A stretch of 45,398 nt of DNA. It comes from Sabulitectum sp036743055 (lineage in GTDB: Bacteria > Fermentibacterota > Fermentibacteria > Fermentibacterales > JCC-6). Below, piece by piece: positions 1 to 8,403 of this stretch (the stretch's first letter is position 1; each line of letters opens with the position of its first letter). The notes beneath the pieces were generated by a model, which had not been told where the DNA came from, made no database searches, and saw nothing but the letters and a program-made list of their open reading frames with translations. Where the stretch lies: contig DAINQE010000017.1 in the NCBI GenBank assembly GCA_036743055.1, positions 1-45,398 on the forward strand, read 5' to 3'. The position numbers and the translations under genes are program-made.

Positions 1-1796
1 CCCTTGCGGGTCTTCATCCTCTTCGTTCTCTGGAACCAGTAGTCGAGGAGAACGTTGTCCCTGTCCAGGAATGCGAGTATCTCGCTGTTCTCAGGAACGA
101 AACGGTACTCGCGCTCCAGTATGTAGCCTCCTATGGGGAAGCGCTTCACATAGGCGATCATGTCCTTCCTGTCCCTGTATACGCAGCCGTAGACCCTGTC
201 CCTGTCGCAGGGACCGCACCAGAGGACCTTGCCTGTGATCATGAACTTCTCCTGCATGGGGATCACCATGTAGGTGCCGTCTTCACGGAAGAAGAGGATG
301 CGGTCGAGTTCCGAGACGTTCCAGGACATGTCCCCCTTCACAGAGGTGCCTATGAAGCCTGTGCTGCTCTCGAACCCCATCTTCAGGTTGGCGATGGCCA
401 CCTCGCGCTTGTCGATCTCGGTGAACTCCTCTATGGAGGTGAGCCTGGGGTAGAGCGCTCCGTACTTCTTCAGAAGCTCCTCCAGCACCTCCACTGCGTA
501 GTCGGTAAGGTGCCTGAGCCTCTTTGAGGCCAGCTTCATGGCTACCCTGATGTCGCCCATTTCCTTCCTGTGGGCCTCTATGTCGAAACGGCTTATCCTT
601 CTGATCTTCAGAGCGAGAAGCCGGTCGATGTCGTCTGGCGTGACCTCCCTCTCGTAGTTCTCCAGGAAGGGATCCAGCCCGGAACGCACCTCCGCCCTGA
701 CCTGATCCAGGGTGGTGCTTTCCTCTATGCGCTTGTAGATCCTGTTCTCTATGAAGATCTGCTCCAGGGTCATCCAGTGAAGCTTGTCCTCCAGCCCCTT
801 GATCTCCAGCTGGAGTTCCCTTTTAAGGAGTTCCTTCAGCCGGTTGGCGGAATACCGGACAAGCTCGGATACCGTGGTCTCCACCGGGGCGCCGTCCATT
901 ATCACCATCATGTTGGCGGTGTGGACAACCTCGCAGTCGGTGCAGGCGTAAAGCCTCTGAATGGTCTCCTCGGCGGAAACGCCCCTGGCCACCGTTACCT
1001 CTATTTCAGCCTTGTCGGTGGTGTAGTCGTCTATGCTGGAGATCTTCAGCCGGCCCTTCCTGGCGGCGCTCTCTATTGATGATATGAGGGTTTCGGTTGT
1101 GGTTCCGAATGGGATCTGGGTGATGGCCACCTTCTTGTTACCCCGCTGCTCCATCCTTGCGCGGCATTTTATCCTGCCTGAACCGTCCTCATAGCCTGAT
1201 ACATCCACCGCTCCGCCCTGCACGAAGTCGGGGTAGAGGGTGAACTCCTCTCCCCTGAGGGCGGAGATCTGTGCCGCGAGCACCTCGTTGAAGTTGTGGG
1301 GGAGTATCTTGGTGGACATGCCCACGGCGATGCCCTCCGCCCCCAGCAGCAGCACCACGGGAACTTTCGCTGGAAGGAGCACCGGCTCCTTGTTCCTGCC
1401 GTCGTAGCTCATGTCGAAATCGGTTATATCGCTGTTGAAGAGCACATCCCTGGCCAGCTTCGTAAGACGGCATTCTATGTACCTGGGAGCCGAGGCCTCG
1501 TCCCCTGTGAGCACATTGCCGAAGTTCCCCTGCCTGTCGATGAAGAAGCTCCTGTTGGCAAGGGATACCAGGGCGGCGCCGATGGACTGGTCGCCGTGGG
1601 GGTGGTACCGCATGGCGTGGCCTATCACGTTGGCCACCTTGTTGAACCTGCCGTCATCCATCTCGAAGAGGGACCAGAGTATCCGCCTCTGAACCGGCTT
1701 CAGGCCGTCCGCAGCGTCGGGGATCGCCCTTTCCTTGATCACATAGGAGGCGAAGTCCATGAAGTTCTCGTCGTAGAGCTTCTTGAGGCCGCTCAT
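1..1796 (-). CDS. parC: DNA topoisomerase IV / gyrase subunit A (partial, C-terminus beyond window)
   Basis: This is the DNA cleavage-and-religation subunit of a type IIA topoisomerase, acting with the ParE subunit encoded just upstream. The first ~598 codons are present; the rest lies beyond the left edge. The start (MSGLKKLYDENFMDFASYV) is typical of the ParC/GyrA N-terminus. The 5Y-CAP region carries KPVQRRILW (33-41), HPHGD (65-69), RQGNFG (88-93) and the catalytic tyrosine in SAPRYIE (Y106). The ATG overlaps the parE stop as ATGA, so the two are translationally coupled. The visible sequence looks more like the Bacteroidetes ParC-like branch than canonical GyrA, since the usual AAAMRYTE around the tyrosine is ASAPRYIE. 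Which of gyrase or topo IV it is cannot be settled without the C-terminal beta-pinwheel domain. Confidence 0.93.
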   Translation of the reverse strand, partial: MSGLKKLYDENFMDFASYVIKERAIPDAADGLKPVQRRILWSLFEMDDGRFNKVANVIGHAMRYHPHGDQSIGAALVSLANRSFFIDRQGNFGNVLTGDEASAPRYIECRLTKLARDVLFNSDITDFDMSYDGRNKEPVLLPAKVPVVLLLGAEGIAVGMSTKILPHNFNEVLAAQISALRGEEFTLYPDFVQGGAVDVSGYEDGSGRIKCRARMEQRGNKKVAITQIPFGTTTETLISSIESAARKGRLKISSIDDYTTDKAEIEVTVARGVSAEETIQRLYACTDCEVVHTANMMVIMDGAPVETTVSELVRYSANRLKELLKRELQLEIKGLEDKLHWMTLEQIFIENRIYKRIEESTTLDQVRAEVRSGLDPFLENYEREVTPDDIDRLLALKIRRISRFDIEAHRKEMGDIRVAMKLASKRLRHLTDYAVEVLEELLKKYGALYPRLTSIEEFTEIDKREVAIANLKMGFESSTGFIGTSVKGDMSWNVSELDRILFFREDGTYMVIPMQEKFMITGKVLWCGPCDRDRVYGCVYRDRKDMIAYVKRFPIGGYILEREYRFVPENSEILAFLDRDNVLLDYWFQRTKRMKTRK

Positions 1797-3595
1797 CGGA
1801 GGTTCTCCATGATGTATTCCCTGCGGTCGGGGGTGTTCTTGCCCATGTAGAACCCCAGCATGTCCGGCACGTCGGCAAGCCTGTCTATTCCCACTTTCTG
1901 CAGCCTGATGTCAGGGCCTATGAACTGCCCGAACTCCCCGGGGCTTATCTCTCCAAGACCCTTGAACCGGGTAAGCTCGGGTTTCGAGCCCAGCCTTTCC
2001 ATCGCTTCGTCCCTCTCCTGCTCGGAGTAGCAGTAAACGGTTTCCTTCTTGTTCCGTACCCTGAAAAGCGGGGTCTCAAGGATGAAAAGGTGCCCGTCGA
2101 GGACAAGGTCCTCAAAGAAATGCAGGAAGAGGGTCATAAGGAGGTTGCGTATGTGAAGGCCGTCGACGTCGGCGTCGGTGGCCAGTATGACCCTGTTGTA
2201 CCTGAGCCCCTCCACGCCGCCTTCTATGTTCAGGGCCCTCATTATGTTGTAGATCTCCTCGTTCTTGTAGACCGTATCCCTCCGGTGGGAGTAGACGTTC
2301 AGCGGTTTACCCCTCAGGGCGTATACCGCCTGGGTGTGAACATCCCTGGAGGCGACCAGGCTTCCAGCGGCGCTGAGACCCTCGGTGAGGAAGATGGAAC
2401 TCTCCTCCTCCCTTTCGTGGCCCGACCCCAGATGGATCTTGCAGTCCTTCAGCTTGGGTATCCTTATGGCCGTCTGCTTTGCCCGTGCCCTGGCCTTCTT
2501 CTTCACGGTCTGCAGTTCTGTCCTGAGCTTCTGGTTCGCCTTCACCTTGTTGATGATGAGGTCCGCCAGCGAACTGTCCCTGTGAAGGAGCTGCTCGATC
2601 TCGCTTCCCACCCTGGCGACGATCTCCCGCCTGATGTCGCTGTTACCAAGCTTGTTCTTGGTCTGGCTCTCGAACACAGGATCCTTGAGCTTTATGGAGA
2701 TGGCGGCGGTAATGCCGTCGCGAACGTCGTCGCCGGTGAACTTCTCGGCGCTGTAGGCGTTCACCCCCTTGAGGATACCCTCCTTGAAGGCAGACAGGTG
2801 GGTGCCTCCGGCGCTGGTGTACTGGCCGTTGGCGAAGGAGAGGTAGCGTTCGCCGTAGGCGGATGTGTGGGTAAAGGCGAACTCCAGTGTCTGCTCTCTG
2901 TGGTAGACCACGGGATAGATTATCTCCTCCCCTGTCTCGTGCTCCAGAAGGTCCTTCAGGCCGTTCTCCGACTGGTATGTCCGGTCGTTGTACTGGATCT
3001 TGAGCCCTGAGTTCAGGAAGGCGTAGTGAAGGAGCCTTCTCTCGATGAATTCATCACGGAAGGTATAGCCGTCGAATATCTCAGGGTCGGGAACGAACTC
3101 CACATAGGTGCCGTTCTTCTCGGTGGTGTCCACCGACTTGTCTGCAACGAGTTCGCCCTTGCTGAACACCAGCTCCCTGCATTCGCCGTCGCGGAAGGAC
3201 CTTACCAGGAAGTGCTCAGACAGGGCGTTCACAGCCTTTGTGCCCACCCCGTTCAGCCCAACGCTGAACATGAAAACATCGGTGTTGTACTTCGCACCGG
3301 TGTTTATCTGGGAAACGCACTCCATGAGTTTGCCCAGGGGGATCCCCCTGCCGTAGTCCCTCACCGAGCAGCACTTTCCGTCGAGTTTCACCCTGATCCG
3401 CTTCCCGTGGCCCATTATGAACTCGTCAATGGAGTTGTCGATCACTTCCTTAAGGAGTACGTAGATGCCGTCGTCGAGGTTGGACCCGTCGCCCAGCCTG
3501 CCGATGTACATGCCCGTTCTGAGCCTTATGTGCTCGATCGAGCTCAGGGTCTTTATCTTGCTTTCATCGTATTTCACAGCGGTGTTGCCGCCCAT
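1793..3595 (-). CDS. parE: DNA topoisomerase IV subunit B (ATPase/Toprim subunit)
   Basis: This is the ATP-driven strand-passage subunit that partners with the following parC. In the 600-residue product the GHKL ATPase motifs are clear: EVIDNSIDE (50-58), DYGRGIP (80-86) and VGLNGVGTKAVNALS (112-126). The Toprim domain has TEGLSAAGSL (404-413) and DADVDG (474-479). The canonical Toprim signature is EGDSA; here the Asp is Leu (L407), while the metal-binding Glu (E405) and the DxD pair are kept. Length and the RGKPLNVYS segment resemble Bacteroidetes-type ParE. I chose the ATG at 3595 because GGTGG lies just upstream; an in-frame GTG at 3637 would add 14 poorly conserved residues. The stop overlaps the parC start by four bases. 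A candidate promoter lies about 100 bases upstream. Confidence 0.93.
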   Translation of the reverse strand: MGGNTAVKYDESKIKTLSSIEHIRLRTGMYIGRLGDGSNLDDGIYVLLKEVIDNSIDEFIMGHGKRIRVKLDGKCCSVRDYGRGIPLGKLMECVSQINTGAKYNTDVFMFSVGLNGVGTKAVNALSEHFLVRSFRDGECRELVFSKGELVADKSVDTTEKNGTYVEFVPDPEIFDGYTFRDEFIERRLLHYAFLNSGLKIQYNDRTYQSENGLKDLLEHETGEEIIYPVVYHREQTLEFAFTHTSAYGERYLSFANGQYTSAGGTHLSAFKEGILKGVNAYSAEKFTGDDVRDGITAAISIKLKDPVFESQTKNKLGNSDIRREIVARVGSEIEQLLHRDSSLADLIINKVKANQKLRTELQTVKKKARARAKQTAIRIPKLKDCKIHLGSGHEREEESSIFLTEGLSAAGSLVASRDVHTQAVYALRGKPLNVYSHRRDTVYKNEEIYNIMRALNIEGGVEGLRYNRVILATDADVDGLHIRNLLMTLFLHFFEDLVLDGHLFILETPLFRVRNKKETVYCYSEQERDEAMERLGSKPELTRFKGLGEISPGEFGQFIGPDIRLQKVGIDRLADVPDMLGFYMGKNTPDRREYIMENLR

Positions 3596-3698
3596 AGTAC
3601 CACCATATCTTGATAGCCGTTCAACTGCATGGCCCACATGATGTGCCTGATGCTCCTGCTAACGAGGAAAGGCCATATGTAGGGGCTCCTCAGTGCGA

Positions 3699-3728
3699 AG
3701 TATACAATATTTCGGTAAAAACTGGAAA
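3699..3728 (-). promoter_or_regulatory. candidate promoter for parE-parC
   Basis: On the minus strand a TATACT -10 hexamer (3699-3704) is preceded 18 bases upstream by TTTCCA (3723-3728), a weak -35. Transcription would begin near 3692 and give a leader of roughly 97 bases before the parE ATG. The -35 lies right beside the stop codon of the upstream radical SAM gene. This is a by-eye match only. Confidence 0.4.
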
Positions 3729-3741
3729 GGGGTCAGTCCCC
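3729..3741. repeat. REP-like palindrome at a gene end (copy 1)
   Basis: The imperfect palindrome GGGGTCAGTCCCC has four-base G/C arms around TCAGT. Its central TCA is the stop codon (TGA) of the minus-strand radical SAM gene. The same 12-mer, with the stop codon at the same place, recurs at 29010-29021. Downstream on the minus strand there is a short T-run, so it could also act as a weak terminator. Confidence 0.45.
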
Positions 3742-5151
3742 CTGGCCGGAGAATCCCCTCAGGACCCTGCCCGCCTTGCCCAGGGCCATTCCTGGACTCG
3801 AGAGGAGCTCGGTGGTCCACCTTCTGATGTTGCTGAAGCTTGTAACCTTCCTGAAGCTGCGGTAGCGCTCTATCCTGTGCTTCCAGCCGATGACGTCCTC
3901 CACGGTCATGTTGGGCAGACGCATGTTCATCACTTCGTGGGCCCTGTTACGTGCGGGATCGAGCAGCTCAGGGTTCGTGTCGCTGGCAAGGTAGCCGTTC
4001 TCAACGGCCCAGTCGTGGATGTACCTCCCCGGAATGGCGGTGGAGAAGTAGACTATGATGTCGTCGGGCTTGAGCTTCTTAAGCAGGTCGTAGGTCATCT
4101 GAAGGTCTTCCTCGGTTTCCAGAGGAAAACCGATCATCAGGTTGGCGGTTGCCTCTATTCTGTATCTGTGACACCACTTGAAGGCGTCTATCGCCTGCTC
4201 GGGGGTGGTGCCCTTCCTGTAGAAGTCCAGTATCCTTCTGCTTCCGCTCTCGACCCCGAAGGAGATGCAGTGGCAGCCGCTCTCTTTCATAACCCTCACC
4301 TTGTCCTCGGTGACGGTGTCCACCCGGCTGTTGCAGTGCCATTCAAGCTCGATCCCAGACTCCTTCAGGCCATCCCGGAACTCTTCGAACCATTTCACAG
4401 GGTGCATGGTGATGGTGTCGTCCTTGAAGAATATCCTGAGGCATCTGGTCTTCCGCAGCTCCGCCAGCCGCCTGATCTCCTCAACCACGTTTCCCGCGGA
4501 GCGGTACCTTATGCCGCCTCCGTATATCATGTCGGTGCTGGGCTTGCAGTAAACGCAATGAAAAGGACAGCCCCTGGTGGTGACCATGCCGTATTCGGCC
4601 ATCCCTTCGGAGAGATAGGAGTCGTAGTCCACCACATCACGAGCGGGGAAGGGTATGGAGTCCAGGTCGGTGTTCACAGGGCGTCTGGGATTCTCTGTAA
4701 CCGTGCCGTCGGGGTTCTTCACCACGAGGTTCCTCATGCCCCTGTAATCCTCTCCCCTCTCCACCAGATCGGCGAGCTCCACGATGGACTCCTCAGCCTC
4801 GCCCACGAGGGCGCAGGAGGCTCCGGTATCCTCCATGGCCTTTGCCGGGAAGATGCTGGGGTAGGCTCCCCCTACCACGAAAAGGGCTTCGGGAACCACT
4901 TTCTTCAGATGGCCCGTTACGAAAGCCGCCCGCTCCAGTTTGGCGGCGGCTGAAATGGCCACGGCAACTATCCCGCAGCCTTCTGCGAGATGGTCCAGCT
5001 CTCCTATCTCTTCGCAGAACGAATAGTCCATGTACACAGGCTCGTGCCCCGCCTCCCTGAGCGCGCTCACGAGGTGCAGCACCCCCAGGGGCTCCGCAAG
5101 CCCGTTGTACTCGAACCACTTGAACCTTGGATATACAAGAGCTACCTTCAA
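3733..5151 (-). CDS. B12-binding-domain radical SAM protein 1
   Basis: This 472-residue protein has the two-part layout of B12-dependent radical SAM enzymes (BchE/HpnP/HpnJ-like). A Rossmann-like cobalamin-binding region spans about 1-150, beginning VALVYPRF and including VVGGAYPS (92-99) and LVGEAEES (115-122). A radical SAM barrel follows, with the 4Fe-4S ligands in GCPFHCVYC (C195, C199, C202). The DxHxxG motif of base-off cobalamin binding is not visible, as in many members of this superfamily. The TTG start at 5151 is supported by GGGAGG five bases upstream. It lies downstream of the flippase gene but has its own likely promoter in the 89-base gap. The substrate cannot be read from sequence; methylation or rearrangement of a lipid or glycan is an inference from the neighbours. 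Confidence 0.85.
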   Translation of the reverse strand: MKVALVYPRFKWFEYNGLAEPLGVLHLVSALREAGHEPVYMDYSFCEEIGELDHLAEGCGIVAVAISAAAKLERAAFVTGHLKKVVPEALFVVGGAYPSIFPAKAMEDTGASCALVGEAEESIVELADLVERGEDYRGMRNLVVKNPDGTVTENPRRPVNTDLDSIPFPARDVVDYDSYLSEGMAEYGMVTTRGCPFHCVYCKPSTDMIYGGGIRYRSAGNVVEEIRRLAELRKTRCLRIFFKDDTITMHPVKWFEEFRDGLKESGIELEWHCNSRVDTVTEDKVRVMKESGCHCISFGVESGSRRILDFYRKGTTPEQAIDAFKWCHRYRIEATANLMIGFPLETEEDLQMTYDLLKKLKPDDIIVYFSTAIPGRYIHDWAVENGYLASDTNPELLDPARNRAHEVMNMRLPNMTVEDVIGWKHRIERYRSFRKVTSFSNIRRWTTELLSSPGMALGKAGRVLRGFSGQGD

Positions 5152-5175
5152 GTTCGCCTCCCTGCGAAGAACAGT

Positions 5176-5204
5176 AAGATAGCGCTTTCGTTCCCGTCTG
5201 TCAC
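5176..5204 (-). promoter_or_regulatory. candidate sigma70-type promoter for radical SAM gene 1
   Basis: The minus strand carries GTGACA (5199-5204), a 17-base spacer and TATCTT (5176-5181). These match five and four of six consensus bases. The predicted transcript start near 5169 leaves a short leader containing the GGGAGG Shine-Dalgarno of the TTG-initiated gene. Confidence 0.5.
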
Positions 5205-5240
5205 AGGAGGAAGCTCACGGGTTCCCTGCGGATCCCGCCA

Positions 5241-6662
5241 TCAGCGCCTGCTTCGGGGAATGATCGATCCGCCGCCCAGCAGCAGCCACAATGCAGCGAA
5301 AACCGCCAGGGAAGCCAATCCGGATGTACCCTTTCCCCAGGGCTCCGCAATCAGGATCACAAGGGATGGGAGAAATGCCGCAACAGGTCTCATCGATCCC
5401 CTGAGAAGACCCGTTGCACCGTATTCCTTCCTGAGGTCCAGTGCCATCCATGTGAGTGAAAAGGCAAGGAAGATCAGATGGGCCGTGGCAGCTCCGGCTA
5501 TTCCCATCTCAGGGATTAGAATGATGAAGAGAAGAACTTCGATCACCAGGGAAACCGACACGGCGGGCAGGACTTTCCTCTGTCTTTCAGCTGCTATGAA
5601 CGTGGACATGAGCATCAGGAAAACGTATGCCACCGGCAGTGTAAGCAGCACGGTCCTGTATGCGCTGCTGACTGAAGACTGGTCAATCCCCCGGAGGAAG
5701 GAATCGCCCCAGAGGAATCTCAGAACATGATGCTCCCCGGCCCAGAGGGGCGGGATCAGAACGAATGATGTCACCAGGAAGAGCTCCGTCATCCATGCCA
5801 GTCTCTCCCTTGCTTCCCCCCACCCGTCCTTCACGGCCTTGCAGAGAGCCGGGAAAAGAGCACCGGGGAGCAGAGTGGGCGTAACGATAAGGACCAGGGC
5901 TTCAAAGAGCTTGAGGCATTGCTGATATGCCGCTATTGCCGAATCGCCCAGGTAGTGCTTTATGAACACGCTGTCCAGCCTCTGCCCGGCTGCGATGATC
6001 ATTCCAGCAAGACCCAGCGGTACTGCTGCCGTGAGAAGCGGCTTGAGGCTCCCTCTGATGCTGTTCCATCGAACAGGTCTGAAGCCCATCCTGCTGCAGA
6101 GAACCATGGATGAGTAGAGCAGCGCGGGGAACACTCTGATGATGTAGGTTCCAGCGGCAAAGACGACACCATGATCCAACAGCAGTGCATAAACCGCGAG
6201 ACCTGCACCGAACAGGCCGTTGAGTGTTCGGGCAAGTCCTTCGTGGATCATGGTCTCAGTGGCCCTGAACACCGCAAAGGCGCTTTCCAAGAAACCGTCA
6301 AGGATGAAACCTGTGCATACCAGGGCTATCAGCAGGATCTGTCTGGAGGAGTAACCCGCAAGGTTCACGGTAACGCACACCAGCATAAGTGCCGCAAGGG
6401 AAAGCATGGTTCTGATCAAAAGAGCGGATGAAAGCTGTGCCGGTATGGAGAAGCCTGTTGAGAGCCTTCTGGTGACCACCATGGTGACACCCATATCGCT
6501 GAGGAAAAGGACCAGCAGTCCTATTGATACCGAGAGCAGCAGCTCGCCGAATGAGCCGTCATCCAGCATCCTGGAGAATATCATCAGCGAGATGAAAAGG
6601 CCTGCCTTGCCGACAACCTGCCCGGCCAGCATATAGAAACTGTTGGCCCTTCTTCCCGCCAT
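5241..6662 (-). CDS. Wzx-like oligosaccharide flippase (MOP superfamily)
   Basis: This 473-residue polytopic membrane protein begins with the typical flippase N-terminus: a short basic leader, then alternating hydrophobic segments such as AGLFISLMIFSRML and LLVLFLSDMGVTMVVTRRL. By eye it has 12 to 14 transmembrane segments. It fits polysaccharide biosynthesis/Wzx flippases, which move undecaprenyl-linked sugars across the inner membrane. The family has no catalytic motif, so the substrate is unknown. The ATG is seven bases after the stop of the acyl-CoA synthetase gene, placing it last in the five-gene run that begins with the peptidase. A MATE or MurJ relative is possible, but MurJ is normally longer and lacks this context. 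Confidence 0.82.
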   Translation of the reverse strand: MAGRRANSFYMLAGQVVGKAGLFISLMIFSRMLDDGSFGELLLSVSIGLLVLFLSDMGVTMVVTRRLSTGFSIPAQLSSALLIRTMLSLAALMLVCVTVNLAGYSSRQILLIALVCTGFILDGFLESAFAVFRATETMIHEGLARTLNGLFGAGLAVYALLLDHGVVFAAGTYIIRVFPALLYSSMVLCSRMGFRPVRWNSIRGSLKPLLTAAVPLGLAGMIIAAGQRLDSVFIKHYLGDSAIAAYQQCLKLFEALVLIVTPTLLPGALFPALCKAVKDGWGEARERLAWMTELFLVTSFVLIPPLWAGEHHVLRFLWGDSFLRGIDQSSVSSAYRTVLLTLPVAYVFLMLMSTFIAAERQRKVLPAVSVSLVIEVLLFIILIPEMGIAGAATAHLIFLAFSLTWMALDLRKEYGATGLLRGSMRPVAAFLPSLVILIAEPWGKGTSGLASLAVFAALWLLLGGGSIIPRSRR

Positions 6663-6669
6663 CAGATGG

Positions 6670-8403
6670 TCACGGCCTGAAGACCTCGCCGGGGGCTATT
6701 CCCGCCTCTTTCAGGGCGGCCTTCCGCTTGATCTTCTTCGTGGTGGTCTTCGGCAACTCGTCGTCGGAGATCAGGAAGGAGGATATTCTCTTGTGGGTCT
6801 CCGCTGACCTGTTGTAGGCCTTCACCGCTTCCCTTACGGCCTTCACTTCGTCATCCCTTGTGATCTTCCTGTGCTCCCCTTCAGCTTCCTCTATCAGGAG
6901 GTCCCTGTGGGGCACCACAAGGGCGCATATGTCCTCTCCCTTGGTCTCCGACTGTTTTCCGAATACGATGCACTCCTTAATGTGATCGTACCGGTTCAGT
7001 CGGGTCTCTATCTCTTCGGGATAAACATTCTTGCCGTTCTTGGCGATGATCACGTTCTTCTTCCTGCCGGTTATGAAGAGGAAGCCGTCTTCGTCGAGAT
7101 ATCCGAAGTCCCCGGTCCTGAACCAGCCTTCATCGTCCAGGACCTCAGCGGTGGCCTCGGAATTGCCGTAGTAGCCCAGCATCACATTGGGGCCCCGTAC
7201 CACGATTTCCCCTATCCCGAAACCGTCGGGCTCGTCTATCCTGCACTCCATCTCGGCGAAGACCGGGCCCACGCTGCCGTAGCGGTTGGCGTTCACCCTG
7301 TTGGCGGCGATTATGGGGGCGGTCTCTGTGAGTCCGTAGCCCTGGAGTATCTTGAACCCAAGCTTCTCGAATCCCTCTATGACCATGGGGTCGATGCCGG
7401 CTCCTCCGGAGATCAGGAGCCTCGGGTGGCCGCCGAACCTCTCGTGGACCTTTCCGAAGAGCTTTTTCCTCACGCCCTTCATTCCCAGCTTCTCAGAGGC
7501 CCTGGACACAGCCATTCCGAACCCCAGCTTGGCACTTCCCATGGGTGCGGCCCTTATGCTGTCCATGATCCTTCTGTACATGGTCTCCCACAGAAGGGGG
7601 ACCGCCAGCACCACCGTAGCCCGGGTTGCCACAAGGTCTTCGGCAACGTAGCGGAGGCCGTGGGCAATTGCAATCTGGGCCCCCATGGAGAGGGGAAGAA
7701 GGAAGCCGCAGGTTCCCTCGTAGAGATGGTGAACCGGCAGCACGCTGAGGAAGATGTCGTTCTCGTCCAGGTTGATGAACTGGACCGTCTGCCGCAGGTC
7801 GGAGAGCAGCGAGTTCTGGGAATGGACCACCCCCTTTGCCATACCGGTGGTACCGGAGGTGTAGCTTATAACGGCGGGTTTGTCGCAGTCGTAACTGGAT
7901 GGAAGCTGAAGCCTGCTGAGCCTTCCCCTCCTGAGAAGTGTGCTTAGTCCCGTGCGGTCCTCCTGATAGCCGGAGTTCATTACCACCTGTTTCAGGTCCC
8001 TGAGGCCGTCGAACCACCCTGAGTACTCCGGGTCGTGGAAGAGCATGTTGGCCCCGGAATAGTGAAGGATCGTGTGCATGTCGGCCTCTGGCAGCGCCGG
8101 GTCGATGGGAACGACTATTCCCCCAGCACGGTGGACCGCCAGGTAGGCGGTGTACCATGAGATGCTGTTCCTCCCCACGACGCCAGCCACGGGTCTCTTC
8201 TCCACCTCCAGGATCCCCCTGGCTAACCAGTCCATGTTACCGGCCAGCTGGGAATAGTTGATGGATCGGAACTTGCCTGGTTCGGCCGGCTCCCTCACCG
8301 CTATGCAGTCCGGTACCCTTGCCGCGGTCCTGTGGATCATTTCCGGTATGCTGGTAAGCTCCGGAGGCTGATTAAGCGGACCGCCCGGTATGGTTCTGTT
8401 CAT
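6670..8403 (-). CDS. AMP-binding acyl-CoA synthetase (long-chain fatty acid-CoA ligase-like)
   Basis: This 577-residue ANL-superfamily enzyme would activate a carboxylic acid, probably a fatty acid, as an acyl-adenylate and then usually a CoA thioester. The core motifs are intact: P-loop YTSGTTGMAKG (181-191), YGLTET, GWFRTGDFGY, GRKKNVIIAKNGKNVYPEEI and a C-terminal LPKTTTKKIKR. In the last motif the usual Gly before the catalytic Lys is replaced by Lys. The ATG overlaps the preceding FGE-type gene stop as ATGA. Its position between a radical SAM/FGE pair and a flippase suggests supply of an acyl group for an envelope lipid or glycolipid rather than simple fatty-acid catabolism; that is inference. 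Acyl-ACP ligase is an alternative. Confidence 0.88.
   Translation of the reverse strand: MNRTIPGGPLNQPPELTSIPEMIHRTAARVPDCIAVREPAEPGKFRSINYSQLAGNMDWLARGILEVEKRPVAGVVGRNSISWYTAYLAVHRAGGIVVPIDPALPEADMHTILHYSGANMLFHDPEYSGWFDGLRDLKQVVMNSGYQEDRTGLSTLLRRGRLSRLQLPSSYDCDKPAVISYTSGTTGMAKGVVHSQNSLLSDLRQTVQFINLDENDIFLSVLPVHHLYEGTCGFLLPLSMGAQIAIAHGLRYVAEDLVATRATVVLAVPLLWETMYRRIMDSIRAAPMGSAKLGFGMAVSRASEKLGMKGVRKKLFGKVHERFGGHPRLLISGGAGIDPMVIEGFEKLGFKILQGYGLTETAPIIAANRVNANRYGSVGPVFAEMECRIDEPDGFGIGEIVVRGPNVMLGYYGNSEATAEVLDDEGWFRTGDFGYLDEDGFLFITGRKKNVIIAKNGKNVYPEEIETRLNRYDHIKECIVFGKQSETKGEDICALVVPHRDLLIEEAEGEHRKITRDDEVKAVREAVKAYNRSAETHKRISSFLISDDELPKTTTKKIKRKAALKEAGIAPGEVFRP

Noticed and set aside
3610..4953. 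Long rightward open frame of 447 codons
   Set aside because: It is the antisense shadow of a clear radical SAM gene, with no recognisable domain and low-complexity Val/Gly/Pro/His composition.
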